Part shown: positions 23,201 to 35,245 of the stretch, piece after piece
Numbering within the stretch: position 1 is the first letter of the stretch
Layout of the letters: the number at the start of each line of letters is the position of its first letter
Origin: Himantopus leucocephalus
Taxonomy: Eukaryota; Chordata; Aves; Charadriiformes; Recurvirostridae
Length of the DNA stretch: 64,000 nucleotides
Reading direction: 5' to 3'
Assembly (NCBI GenBank): GCA_003993805.1
Contig: RSEF01000001.1
Span: 178,498,233 to 178,562,232 of the forward strand
The notes under the pieces: generated by a model
What the model saw: only the letters and a program-made list of their open reading frames with translations
Databases searched by the model: none
What the model was told of the DNA's origin: nothing
Position numbers and translations under genes: made by a program

Positions 23201-26106
23201 AGACTATTGCAGACAAACTTCTACTTCCCTTTTGTACAAAGGCATTGACAGTCTTCTATCTTTATTGAGGAATACCACAACACATATACCTAAGGATTGC
23301 ATTTTTTTTTCATTGCCACATCACCTTTGCGGCTCATAGTTCCCTCAGATGAAATTAATCTCACACAGATATATGACTTTGTAGTCAACCTAGGGTTCCT
23401 TTATGGATGATTTAGAGAAATAGGCACTAAGGAATCACTAATCTTGCCAAATATCTATTTCAGGATGAAATGGACTATGCCATAAAACTGCTGCCTATTT
23501 CTCCCAGTTGACTGTAATGGCATACATCTGTCTTTGGTCAAATGAGTTTCTTTCCTTGCAATCAGTGAATAGGTCTTTCCCATCTCTGTCATACCTAACC
23601 AATAAGCTCTAGAAAAAATTCTCTTTATATATCTTGAGACTGTGTGATTAAATTTAATCTGATTTTTTTCTTCAGTTCTCAATGTCACCTTATTCTCCCT
23701 TTATGACATCCCAGTTCATCCATTCTCTCTGAATATTTCCCACAAATTTATGTTAAAAACAGACCTTGTCCACAGTCTGTTTTTTTCAGACCCATGTCAA
23801 AAATGAAGTTGTTAAAGAAGACCCTTCCAAATTGACCCTTGAAAAAATTAAGACCTGTAAACAAAGGGTTCCATACCTAGACAACTTAAGTAATTAATTA
23901 ATTACTTAATTAAGTAATTAAGAAATCACATGTAAGTCATTTCCATGAGATAGTTACCTTTACCTCTGCCAGTTTTCGCAACCACTTATGTTCCTTCTCC
24001 CAGTCATCTTTACTGCTGCTTCAGTCAGTCATCTTCACTACTTTCTCATATTACATACCCTTGAAGGGGAAATGAAGGATGTGCATTTCACAAACCCTCT
24101 CTTTGACTTGCTATTCAAACTCTCCTATTTTCTATGTTCTGGTCACTGAGATTGGATTCATTTGACTCTATGTTGATATAAATGATGCAGAAGTCTGTAC
24201 CAGAGCTTATCACTGTCAGCTTCTTGCCTAGCCTGTTGAGAGAAATAGGAATTTCTTAATTTCTCTTTAAAAGTTTCTATGTTTTTAAGTGTAGGTGAGA
24301 GTCATTGCACTGAGTGACTTAACTAAAACTTTCCTGTGTCTGTCTGTTCATTTTTATGTTTGTCATGTAACTGCCCACTATCAAAGGATGGAAGTTGGGA
24401 TGTCCCATCAGAAATTTAGGCCAATTTAGGCCTCTGTTTCATTTCCAACATAGTCATAGATTGACCTCTGAAAATTAAAAGCTGTAATTAAATCAAGTGC
24501 CAAAACAAATTCAGTCATCCTCAGTTGAAACCTTTGTATCCAGGGATATATATATCCAGGAAAATGACGCTGACACCAGCTGTTTGAAAATTCTCTTTCA
24601 AAATGTGTAACTTTTTAACAAAAATAATTTTTTGCAGCATTTTCCAGAAAATTGTTTTGCATAGTTTTGTCACCACCTCTCCCTTGATGTATTATTTCAT
24701 TTAAAAAAAAAAAAATGCACTGTGCATCATTGATTATCACCACAGCCAAAAAGAGATAAGAAAAGAAGCATTGTACACTCAAAGAATCATTCTCAGCTTC
24801 ATGAGGGTTGTTTTCATCTTGGCAATGATCTCAGTAAGAAATGTTGGAGTTTGAAAAATTATATTTTCTGGACGCCAAAAACATTTTAGGAAATTTAAAC
24901 TTTCATGGAGAAGAAAAAAAAACTGAAAAACATCCATACTGGAATGAAAGTAAATTCATGAAGCAAACCAACTGGAAATTCCAGTTTTGCCCAATTTTGG
25001 TTATGACATTTGAGAAAAAATTCCTTTTTTCTTGTGTATAAAGATATAAATCTTAACATTTGGGACCTTACATTTAGATATCATTGGAAAGTATAGCTGT
25101 ATGCTATATCCTTACCCATCCCAGTGACAATAGATTGCGAAAGACTTGTTTGGTCTTGTTGAAGTCATGGCACGTTTAATGAAGTGTCCCTTAGTCAGGA
25201 AAATACCTAAGTTTGTACTCACCTACCTTTAAACGAGAGATTAGTTCAGAAGTCTTGAATAAGTGTATTAGCTTTTTGCTTTATCAGGAACACCATGCTC
25301 AATATTTTGCAAACCTGAACTCTGAATCAATGATAAAATCCTTCTGTGGCATTTCATTTTTTTCTTGAATTTTTTTTACAAGGAAAAACTAGCATCAATA
25401 TTATTTAGCTTATGTTTGATTAGAAAACACCCAAAAATCAAATAAAGAAGTTACACAGTTAATGTGTAGCAAACCTTCTCATTATTTACTGAAAAAAATG
25501 TTTATTAAGTTGTGATACTAGTTCCTATGTTATATTGTTTGCAAGTGTTTCTTATGTCTGAAAATAATAAGGGGTAACCATAAACTACAATGCATTTTGA
25601 AAGAAAAAATTAAAAGTTGCCTTGCTTCTCCAGGAGTATATTTCTGTCAGATAAGCTGATGCTGCACTCTGGGACTTGAATTTTTTCTTTAATGCTGAAC
25701 GTACTCTATTGAAAAAATGGGAAAAGACCTCAAAATAACAAGTCTGGATATCACTGCTGTATAAGTCCAAAGGTACAGAATATGAACAGCCATTTCAACT
25801 GGTCTGAATCATGTTCGTAACTTCCTCTGATTTATCCTTCCATTGGCCCTTCTAGGAAAGTACTTTTTTTTTCCTTTTGCCCCCTGTCTCCTATATTTCA
25901 TTTCATGTGTCTATCGAGGCTATGAAAGATAAAGCTATCTGCTTTCTCCTGTAGTAAAGAACTATATGGAATCAGTTCACCTGTCTGTCACTCCTCATTA
26001 AATTCTTACCCTCTTCATTCACATTCTGATCTTTGCAAATGAACATTTGCTTAATAAATGTTCCCAAGACTAACAGTGCAGAGTGAAAATCCCACACAGC
26101 AGTAAA
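20265..26106. other. Repeat-poor AT-rich sequence, no gene seen
   Basis: No interspersed repeat is recognisable across this stretch. A minus-strand open frame of 115 codons lies at 22561-22908, with no recognised family. Other features are an AT-rich palindrome at 23886-23909, a GGATATATATATCC palindrome at 24545-24558 and a poly-A run at about 24703-24715. Confidence 0.5.
23886..23909. repeat. Perfect 24-bp AT-rich palindrome of TAATTA motifs
   Basis: The segment is its own reverse complement, made of AAGTAATTAATTAATTACTT plus flanking TT and AA. It continues into a further half-copy up to 23921. It contains three overlapping TAATTA/ATTA homeodomain core sites. Confidence 0.75.
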
Positions 26107-26610
26107 TTATTAACTCAGTCACAGGGGGAGTGCCATATATGACTTTTCAGAATGAGTTATTATGTGGATCATCATGTAATTATGAATTTTTCAAGCCATG
26201 ATAGAGGAAAATTGAATATTTAATATTTTATGGACATATTCTGCACTGAGGACATCTTTCAAAATTTTATGATAATTTTTGGAGTGAGCAAAGAGCAGAA
26301 CAAAAGTTACAAAATAATTACAAAGTGGAATATTTAATCACCATGGACATTGTTGGCGATTTCTCAAATTGCATGATATAATCAAGGTCGTGAACTTTTA
26401 ATCACAATGTATTCAAATGGAAAAAATACGTGCATTAAAATTAATCTCCAAGTATGTTTTGATTGTTTAAGAAATGAGAATATGAGGCTTCATACTTTAT
26501 TGTATGATAGGCAGAATGATGTAAATATTCATGGCGAGACAACGGGCTGTCAAATGCGCCTGAATAGTCATGGATGGCCCCTACACGGGGCATTTAGAAA
26601 TACAGAAACA
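26107..26610. promoter_or_regulatory. Candidate conserved non-coding element
   Basis: A repeat-free tract rich in homeodomain-type cores, including CATGTAATTATGAAT, AATAATTAC and ATTAAAATTAAT, plus a CArG-like CCATATATGA. No open frame is convincing. The texture resembles vertebrate enhancers in gene deserts, but conservation cannot be measured here. Confidence 0.25.
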
Positions 26611-28175
26611 TGAACGTAAACTTATGCTGCTTGCTCTAGGAATGCTTGCTGCGAGCAGGGAACATGAGGGGGAGCAGTGCAGGTGCTGAAGCACAGTCCT
26701 TCGGCACTATTTTAAGCATCCTGGGATATTCACAACATCCACATGAGGCTGGCAGAGGCAACACGAGGTCTGTGGGAGACTGGAGCTCTTCTAAAGCAGC
26801 AGCTGGATGCCAATCAGGATATCCTGAGGCATTTAAATGATATTGGACACCTATGTTCAGGCTTTTGAATCACTTTCTAGAAGTCAAAGCTGAAACCAAG
26901 GGTGTTTTAAATGGCACTAAATTCTCACATATGGGTAATGGACTCGAGCTGTGAACGTTGGAAAGCAAGAATCAGTAAGGAGAGGAAAATATTTACTTTT
27001 TGTTCTGATAAACAAGAATTTGAATAGAAAAAAATATTTGTAAGGTTGTGTTTCGGCGGGGGGAGAATTTATCAAGCACTTGATAGTAAGCCTAAATCAG
27101 GTATTAGTTTTGGCACTTTGATAACCAAACAACTTAATGCAAATCTACCATAAAAAAACCAAGTAGTATTCTTTTCTTTAGCAGTCATTTACACCTTGCC
27201 AGAAAACCCGATGAAGACCAAGGGAAGGGAAGTATGAAAGCTTGAGAAGCCCATAGAGCAAAACAAAGTATATATAGTAAGGACATATTGGCCCGGAACT
27301 ACTTGTCGGCTCATGCATATTTACAAATTCCTTAATTTGATTTATTTTAATTTATTTATTTAAATAATTTACTCCATGCCCATTTCTAAAAAGTATCTTT
27401 GTGCCACATATAAAATAATTCACAGTTAAAATATAAATTGTGCCCACTGTTCCAGATTCCAAGACACCAGCCTGACTTTGCCCAAAAAGATAAATGATGG
27501 AAATGAAAAGATTTAGACCAGAATGACCCTACATTGTCAGTGTCCTCAAGTCTTAGTCACAAAGGGCATACTAAGAAAACACAGCAGAGGAGGGGACCAG
27601 TAGGTGTCATCCAGACGCTAAGAGGGTCCAAGCCACCCAAACATTGAGAAGAAATATTTTGCTTCCTTTTACTGAAAATTCCCACATTGCCTTAATTCAT
27701 GACTGCCTGCTTCTAGACAAACCTGCTTCATGCCCTTGCAAAGTGACTGCCTGCAGCTCCTGCAACGTGCTGGGCTGAGAAGTGCTACCAAAAAAATTCA
27801 GTGTAATATACTGTCTTATTTTAATAACATTGTATATATCTGTTTTGGGTTGTATATGGACCTGTATGTAGATTTATATCGACTGTAGTATATAATTTTC
27901 AATATGACATACTACTGAGCATCTACCTGACCACTGCTGTGTTCCTTACTCCAAGGGTAGCTCTCAACACCGTTCAGAATGAGGCACTTACGAAATTTGA
28001 ATTATCTTTCAATTTCAGAAACAGAGTTATAAGGCATCTAGGTGAAAAAGAAAACATTTTTCTTTCAAGGTACAAATAGATCTAGACTTTACTAGTCTAG
28101 GAGTCAAGTAAAGAATGTCAAGTGTGTGACTACAGTATACAATAGTATGAATTATATTTCTTCTTCTCTTTGCAG
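26611..28175. other. AT-rich unique sequence, nothing firm
   Basis: No gene or repeat family is recognised. The last about 30 bases form the polypyrimidine tract of the exon-like segment that follows. Confidence 0.5.
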
Positions 28176-28246
28176 GAACATCATTGGTAAATGACCTGGC
28201 TCAAATCCTATGATGATGTCAATAATGAATAACAATTTAAGTCCAG
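28176..28246 (+). CDS. Weak candidate 5' coding exon, gene unknown
   Basis: A strong acceptor (TTCTTCTTCTCTTTGCAG) ends at 28175 and a GTAATA donor starts at 28247, giving a 71-bp segment. All three frames meet a stop if read through from the left. From 28210, however, an ATG cluster opens MMMSIMNNNLSP and runs into the donor with one base left over (phase 1). This would fit a first coding exon with 34 bases of 5' UTR. The donor is weak and the peptide is low-complexity, and I do not recognise the start of any protein. Splice-like pairs of this quality occur by chance in long introns, so this is only a lead. It does not join in phase to the exon candidate at 33619. Confidence 0.2.
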
Positions 28247-29639
28247 GTAATAATAATTTTTCTACCTGTATTTGAAATACTGGCAGTTTCAAATGTGGAC
28301 AATACCTTTTGTTGTTTGCAGTTTCAATTATGAGTTTGGGTTACTACGTGCTATTAAATAATTGCTCTCTCGAAAAATGACTGACTATCAGAGACAAGTT
28401 AAGTGTACAAAGGGCTTGGGAATGAATGACATGTAGAAGTGTGATTATTATTACCACTTTGAAATAGTATGTTTGTTTAACGTTCACCAAAGAAACTTTT
28501 TCATATCTTTGCTCATGAAATTAAATAACTGCTATTAGAGTCAGAAAAGCACGTCATCCGTGTCTGCTAGCCAGTGCAGGATACTCACACCTGTTCATAT
28601 GGATCTACAAAACAAACATCTCAGCACTCATCTCCTCAGTTTCTTTGCAGAAGCAAAGTTTCAGGTTTTCTCACTGACTGTAATCTCTGGTCCTGACAAT
28701 TCGTGGCATGGACATTTGTTAGGTCACAGTGACAAGAAGAGCCCATCCTGCCCCATGCATGAATGTCACAGAGCCACCTCTGCCCCCTCAGTATCACTCC
28801 AGGGACTTTTAAATGCTCATGAGCATTTCTAGCTACAACAGCAGAAGAGCAACCACAGACGAATGCCCAGGTGGATTTCCTTGCTTGCCTATGCATCTCC
28901 CTTCGTGATTTTATATAGCAAACCACCACGCCATACTTTTCGGGATGCCTCTAGTGATAAATCTTGTGCAGTATGTTCAGGACCGTAGATTCCATGAGCT
29001 TACTAAGTATGAATCGTGTCCTATTGAAATCAAAGCCAAAACCTCTACTGGACATGTAAAACACCAGCGCTGGGTCCCTGAGCCGGTCTCAGATCACCAA
29101 AGAAAATGGTCTATACAAAATTAAAGAGCAGTGTAGAGTACCATATAGAATACTACAAAAAACTGGTATTTTAAGCACGTGGGGTCTGACTGGGAGTCAC
29201 TTACTAACAAAGAGAAGTGGATGTCCTAATTTTGCAAAGGCAGAAAACCCAAAAGCTTTATTTTTAGTACTAAACAACACTGCTCCAAATCACAGTGAAC
29301 AGAAAAAAGTCCTGACTGAGAAGGGACATGCGCAATACCCCTCACTACATTAGTGTTTTCTTTGAATAGTAAACAAAAGCCATATTTAGCACTTTCATAG
29401 CACTTTATATGCTCAAAGGACTTCACTAACCATTACTGGCATATCTAGATGCTTCTTATATGCAAATGAATGCAGATAGGAGAGTAGGCATTAAGAGGCA
29501 GGATATTAGAATACATTAGCAGGCGGACAATAGAAAACAGCTGGTTTGACTGCCTGTGGAGGATCTGAGTAGGGAGTAGCGGATAGCACAGTTCACCGCT
29601 CAGAATTAGGGAAAGAATTGTGCTGATTGCCATCATGGC
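28247..29639. other. Unique sequence, no gene seen
   Basis: Overlapping open frames at 28560-28930 on both strands have no recognised domain. No repeat family is seen. Confidence 0.5.
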
Positions 29640-29960
29640 TTAGAAACTCATCACTTAATTAACAATATAAATATTTTAAAAATTAACATTTTATAAAACC
29701 ACCATAAGAGGTTCCATTGTGAGAATGGGAAAGGATTAATTCACAGCTGGCTGGACCGATGGCACCCAGCCTTCATTCTCTTGCCTTACAACAACACACT
29801 CGGTGAGAATTAATACAACACAAGCCATGCCTTGTCATGTCTCATTACTTAATTATGAAATGTCTGCAGTACTTTGGACATTACTGAACCTGTTTGATTG
29901 GCTGTGACTGATGTCATACCCACTTTAATATTAGCCAGTACATGCATGGATAGGCCTGTC
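29640..29960. promoter_or_regulatory. Candidate conserved non-coding element
   Basis: Repeat-free tract with CACTTAATTAAC, GGATTAATTC, GAATTAATAC and CTTAATTATG homeodomain cores. A TGATTGGCTGTGACTGATG stretch at about 29899 resembles PBX/MEIS-type composite sites. Function is inferred from motif density only. Confidence 0.25.
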
Positions 29961-32900
29961 CCCCTCCTTACCACTTTCCCTCTTTCTATTCATGAATTCT
30001 ATTTCATAACAGTAATAATATACTCCAGGCAGTGCATTTCTAGGGAATTATTGCATTTCTCAAGTGGGTAAAGTCATTTGGCCTTTCAGCCTTATGCCTT
30101 GCAACACCTTCCTAGGCATGTTATAATTGCCTGGAAATGCACTATATCTTGTGTATTGTAATTCTTACACATCACTGTTTCTTTTTCACTCAACCAGCCC
30201 AAATAGACTCCGATAGGAGAAGAGAAGTTGTCACGTGCATTTTTTTCAAAAGAGTCTCTCGGATGTATTTGCAAGGCTTGGAATGTCTCATGCACATATA
30301 ATTTAAATGCATTAATTTACAAATATTAATCATTTAACATACTGTATAAAATATAATGGCCACATTCTTATGTCCCGTGACAATTCCAGAGCACTGTCTC
30401 CTGTGTCTCTAAGGTGGCAGCAGCACAAAATGACACACTTGATTTAATAAGAGCATAGAGACACATGCAATGATATAATAGAATGCTTAGATATTTTTAA
30501 GTGAGATGCTGCAGTAAATGATTATCAAAGCTTAAAAGGAATCATTCTTGTAGAGCGATCTTTGAGTCTACTGATCTAAAGAGGCATTCTGCTCAGTTTA
30601 TGGTAAACTACTGAAATCAAAACCTATGTTAAGCAGGAAGAGAAAATCATTTAGGCATCAAAAATATCTTCAGATTTAAACAGGAAAAAGTCTTACAGGA
30701 TATTTCTAGTCACTTCAGCACAGAAGTTTGACATACACACTTATGGTTCAGCAAAGTTGAGCTGAAATCCGAGTCAACTTCACCTCTTCTGAGTTACTAG
30801 GGTTCACTTTTGAAGTTATGATCCAGCCTGCCATGAATACTTTGTACTCCTATAGTAATTTCGAACAAAATATCTCTAATAACTCAATGAGTTTTAATGA
30901 ATCAAGCCTTCTGGCAAAGTCCAAAAGGAAGGTCAATTTGCTAGAAACTAAATTATGGCTGTTTGCTAAGTTAGCACTTTTTACACCTGTAATTATAAAG
31001 TGGGAAACCACTCTCCTACCAGAGTCAAATATTCTTCAGTAGTTCCATCCTTCCCTTACATTTTGCTTCCTCTGGAGGTGACACCTCCCACTGCCTGAAC
31101 TAGGGCTGCCCTAGACTTAACCATAGTAAACGTAAGGTTGGAGGATGACTGGGCAGTTAAACACAAGACTGGCCTTATGGTGTTTCAGATCTGCCCCCAT
31201 CCTGGCCTGGGCTTCCCACGTCTGCTACAGCCATATATCAGATGTGAACCGGTACTGCACACAGTGCTTCCTCTGAAACTCAGCCAGCTAGAGGTGTGAC
31301 TTCCTCTCTGTTAGAATGAGCTGATAAAAAAAAAAAGAAAGCCACAGCCAAAAATGAACATATTTCAGCATCTGGAAAGTGCACACATATGTGCCATATA
31401 TGGCAAAGGGCTGTTAAAGCTCTGAAGAGACTGTTCTTTAAATATCTGGGGCAAGAACAAGCTGAAGATTTTAATTTTGTATGATGTGTAATGTCAAGTT
31501 TATAAATAAAGAACAAATTGGTGTTTCCCATGGTTCCCTTCTTCAGTTTCGGTATATCTGCTGTAAACCGACATGGTCCTGGAGAAAACAAGGTGTAAGG
31601 CTAACCAAGTTTACAGTCCTGCTTTGCGGGAAATAAAGCAAGGGGAGGTGAACTCGAACAGTTAACTGGGATATATTCTATGAGAAAGAATTTTTTTTCA
31701 TAGTGAATATTTAAGACCTACTAAAAATGTCAATGAGTTGAAGGTAGAGATGGAGACGGGTCCAAACCACATCCTCAAATCTAGTATGTCTCTTAAAAGA
31801 GGAAAAATTCAAGAAGATGGCCAGCCTTAAATTCCAGAATAATTGTGGACTTAGGAAGACTGATGTTTCCCATCATCCATGAGCTCTAACCCAGCAGCTT
31901 CTTCTGTAGGTAATGATTTCAACCCCATGTGTCAGAAAACCGGAAAGTCTTAGTCCTTGGTGATGTTTCTTCTGCTCTTGTAGGTATTATCTTTGTCTCA
32001 GATACTTGAATGCCTTGATATCCCTGGGACCAGCTCCTGAGTGATTGGAGCATTAACAGCACTGCATTAAGTTCCCCCCATCTCTGCCCGAGGGACAGTA
32101 ATCCGTGCCTCCTACCTGCATGAAGAATGTCTTCATCAGCAAACAACAGTTATTTTGAGGCTGGATGCTCTCGGTCTTCTTGTTAAGCTATTTCACTTTG
32201 TATAAAACAAACACTCCTTCACACAGAGAGAGAACCCATACTACCTTCTACCCGAGTTTCCTAATCGCTCATCTACACATCCTTCCTCATCTACTTTCTG
32301 ACACAACAGCATCCTCTGCAACAGGACAGCCCACGTCCTACAAGACTACCCTAACGACGAAGCTTTGAAGGGAAAAGGTAGAAAAAATGCCTCCTCCTGT
32401 ATGTGTGTGTGGAGGGGGCAGAGACTTAGCTGGCTATTCCTGCACTTCATGCAAGCAAGCTCTTGTTTTATGACTCCCAGAAGGGCATAAATAAGAGGCT
32501 GAAAGAAGGAGACCAATACAGCATAACAATGGCAAGATTTAGGCAGATATACACATCCAGCTACAGAAATTTCAGTTTTCTGTTTTTAGGATGAAGCCTG
32601 AGTGTCATCGTTGCCAGTGTTTTCCTGTATTGGATTTAGACACTTGAAAAGGCATTCGAGTACCTCATTTTGCCTTGAGACTCTGAAGGTTAATGTACAG
32701 CATATTAAACAAATACTAGCTCACTGTTTGATGTTGCATACATAGATCCCTGGAATTCAACAGGTACTCAGCATCAGTCACGCTCAGTCACTGACATGCG
32801 GGTAACTCCTCATTATAATTGTGCCGTGCTTGGCTCTAGGGTCGTTTTACCATTTTCCTTAAATTCATCAAACAGGCTTCGAGCAAGGTTGTGATTGACA

Positions 32901-33618
32901 TCTGGTTTCAAAAAGGGGTGTGTGTGTGTGTTCTAACAACTGCTATCGATTAAACCCTTGAAACCTACCAAATGGCAATAAGAAGAAAAAAACCCCAGAT
33001 ATCAGGTCATAGTGGATTATTTTGCCAGTAGTGAAGAAAGATCTGACAAATTAAGGTAACTATTTTAAATATCCAAAAACATCAGTAACCTTGCCAGCTT
33101 TCCTCTATGGTACAAATTCCTTCACTCTGTTTAGAAGAATTATACTTACTACTCTTTGCTCTTGTTTATCAGAGTAATAGTCTTTCATCTGAGAAAATAA
33201 CAGTGTGTTATCAGTGACTGATCACACAGCAGTATGAATAAATAATGACAAAATCATAGATGAATATAGTTTGTGAAATACTGATGAAATTACAATTCTT
33301 TTCAATAAACTTTTAAAGATTCATTACTAGAGGTAAACAGTTTTTTTAAAATTACAAACTGTTTCGAAACCAGTTGTGTAGAAAGGCAATGATCAAACAT
33401 AATTTATAAAATTTACTACAAATAATTTATTAATAATTATAAAGATCCATAAGAACCTGGAAATCAAGGAATGACTAAGTACGTTGAACTGTTATTGGTA
33501 CAACTAAAGGCAAATGAAAAAGTTAAACAGACTAATGAATAAGACTGAAAAAGATATGATATTTTATATCATGTATGATGTTTTAAATTATGGATTGTCT
33601 CCATACTTTGTGTTTCAG
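29961..33618. other. Repeat-poor AT-rich sequence, no gene seen
   Basis: A short (GT)n run lies at 32918-32931 and an A run at about 31325-31335. About 32165-32370 is unusually rich in A and C on the plus strand without a recognised origin. No repeat family or gene is identified. Confidence 0.5.
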
Positions 33619-33771
33619 GATGAGCTCATGCACCCATTTTTTCATCAAGGAGTAGAAGTTTCAGCAGGTTGTGAGTTTGAAGATATTCTCATCTTAATCA
33701 TGACATCATTTACTTTGTTTGGAAAGACCCAAGAGACGTTAAGAGATTACATAAATAAAGAATACTGTCAT
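33619..33771 (+). CDS. Candidate internal coding exon, gene unknown
   Basis: The segment is 153 bp, exactly 51 codons, open in one frame only and phase 0 at both ends. It follows an acceptor reading CCATACTTTGTGTTTCAG (AG at 33617-33618). It is followed by GTAAGT at 33772-33777, a textbook donor. The frame stops at 33787-33789, just inside the would-be intron. The peptide begins DELMHPFFHQGVEV, has a hydrophobic core ILILIMTSFTLFG and ends LRDYINKEYCH. It has a mixed, globular-protein-like composition rather than low complexity, and I do not recognise the family. Chance pseudo-exons with good splice sites do exist. The other two exon candidates on this strand do not join it in phase, so further exons would be needed. 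Confidence 0.45.
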
Positions 33772-34224
33772 GTAAGTATTAAAATGTGATAGGTATTTTT
33801 GCTCTGTAACAATAATAGGGCCATGAGTGATATGAATTTGTAGGGAGTACAATCTACTTCTGTTGAAGACATTTACTTTCACTGTTAGCACATACATTTG
33901 CACTAGCAACATAGTTTATGTTTACCAGAAGAGCTGTCATTCAACTGACAGATGGCTCCAGTGGCTGAACATAAAGCAACTCACTGAAATTGTTCAGTGA
34001 TTCCCAAACTACTTTAACAATGTATTCCAAATTCCCATCATTTTATGTGAAACTATAATTTATTTATTGGTGTCACTTCTTATACATCCCCTATCACTCC
34101 AACCTGAGTACCTCCCAGTGTTAAAGAGCATATATAGAAGATAAATTATTTCTCCCTCTCCCTCTTCTTTACAGTCAACAAACATTTTAGAATTATTTTA
34201 TTTTACCATATATCTATATCTTTG
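33772..34224. other. AT-rich sequence, nothing recognised
   Basis: Begins with the donor of the exon candidate. No repeat family, open frame or RNA gene is seen before the inverted repeat at 34225. Confidence 0.5.
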
Positions 34225-34412
34225 TCTATTTGGGAAGAAAGAAGAAATCCCATTTCTCCATCATTACTTTTACCATATGCGAACACACACATATATAAAA
34301 AATATAGATATACTTTTTATATATATATCTATCTCATATGTATACCACATACATATAAAAACGGTGAAAGTTGTGATGGCGAAGTGGGATTTGTTCTTTC
34401 TTCCCAAATACA
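34225..34412. repeat. Inverted repeat: 50-bp arms, 88-base AT-rich loop
   Basis: Arm 34225-34274 and arm 34363-34412 are reverse complements at 43 of 50 positions without gaps. They share TATTTGGGAAGAAAGAA and its complement. The 88-base spacer is TA-rich. A transcript could fold into a long hairpin. It may be a small non-autonomous DNA transposon, a local inverted duplication (template switch) or a hairpin RNA precursor. Only the symmetry is certain. A 138-codon open frame across it (34222-34638) has no recognised domain. Confidence 0.85.
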
Positions 34413-35245
34413 TAGATTTCATCTTCTGGGGAGACTGAATCTGCTTTTCTTGCCCCAGTACCTCCAATGTTTTCTTCCAGGGAAACCACTCTGGGAAAGA
34501 GGGTTAGGGGTGCCTGTCTGTTCTCTGTGTGTGCATGGCAGGGTGACTTTGAGAAGTCATGCCTTCTCCTCAGTACTAGTGCTGCATCTTGAGGCAAGGT
34601 ACATAGAAGTCTTGCACGTTTTATTTCCAAAGTGCTGAATACGGCCCATAATCCCCTCTTTGTTCTGGAGGTCTCTGATTTCAAACAACTCCAGGCATCA
34701 GGGAAATAATGCTCTGATTATTCTGAAGTCCAAATTATCACCTCAGCATGGTGGTACCCTTTTCAGTGGTGACATTTACTTGGAATATTTAAGCCAGATA
34801 CACCTAGACAGGAATCTCTCTGTACTTCTTGAGCCCAAGCTCAGCCCTCTCCAGAAGTGAAGATGGGGTTGAAGTCTGAGATAACTACAAAAATCCTTTC
34901 GTAGGAAGAGGATGACTATGCAGCAGGCAGAGGAATTTCTGATCTGGAAGCACCATGCTCCTGGGCTCCCCTTGGGGAACGAGTGTCAATGTCCACCCAC
35001 CCACAAAATAGTCACACAGCACACCCAGTAAGGTTCTCAGTCTAAAACTAGTGCCAAGTCTGTACATTTTGCCCCATTTCACCTTCAATCAGCTTGCCTG
35101 TTCATGCCACAGAGAAAAGAGAGGAGAAAGCAAAGAGAAATCCTTGCTCAGAAATCACCACTCCACACAAAGAAATGTCACCTCCCAGCCCAGGAATTGG
35201 ACCTTCCCAGCTAGCTTCTTGAGCTGCAGGAGCCTCTGCCAGTTT
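34413..35245. other. Unique sequence, nothing recognised
   Basis: Moderately AT-rich with overlapping open frames on both strands and no recognisable domain or repeat family. Confidence 0.5.

Noticed and set aside
32165..32370. A/C-rich plus strand, considered as a nuclear mitochondrial insertion
   Set aside because: Composition is reminiscent of bird mtDNA, but no mitochondrial gene order or protein motif was recognisable.
34222..34638. 138-codon plus-strand open frame
   Set aside because: It crosses the inverted repeat and a TA-rich spacer translated as Tyr/Ile repeats; no domain.
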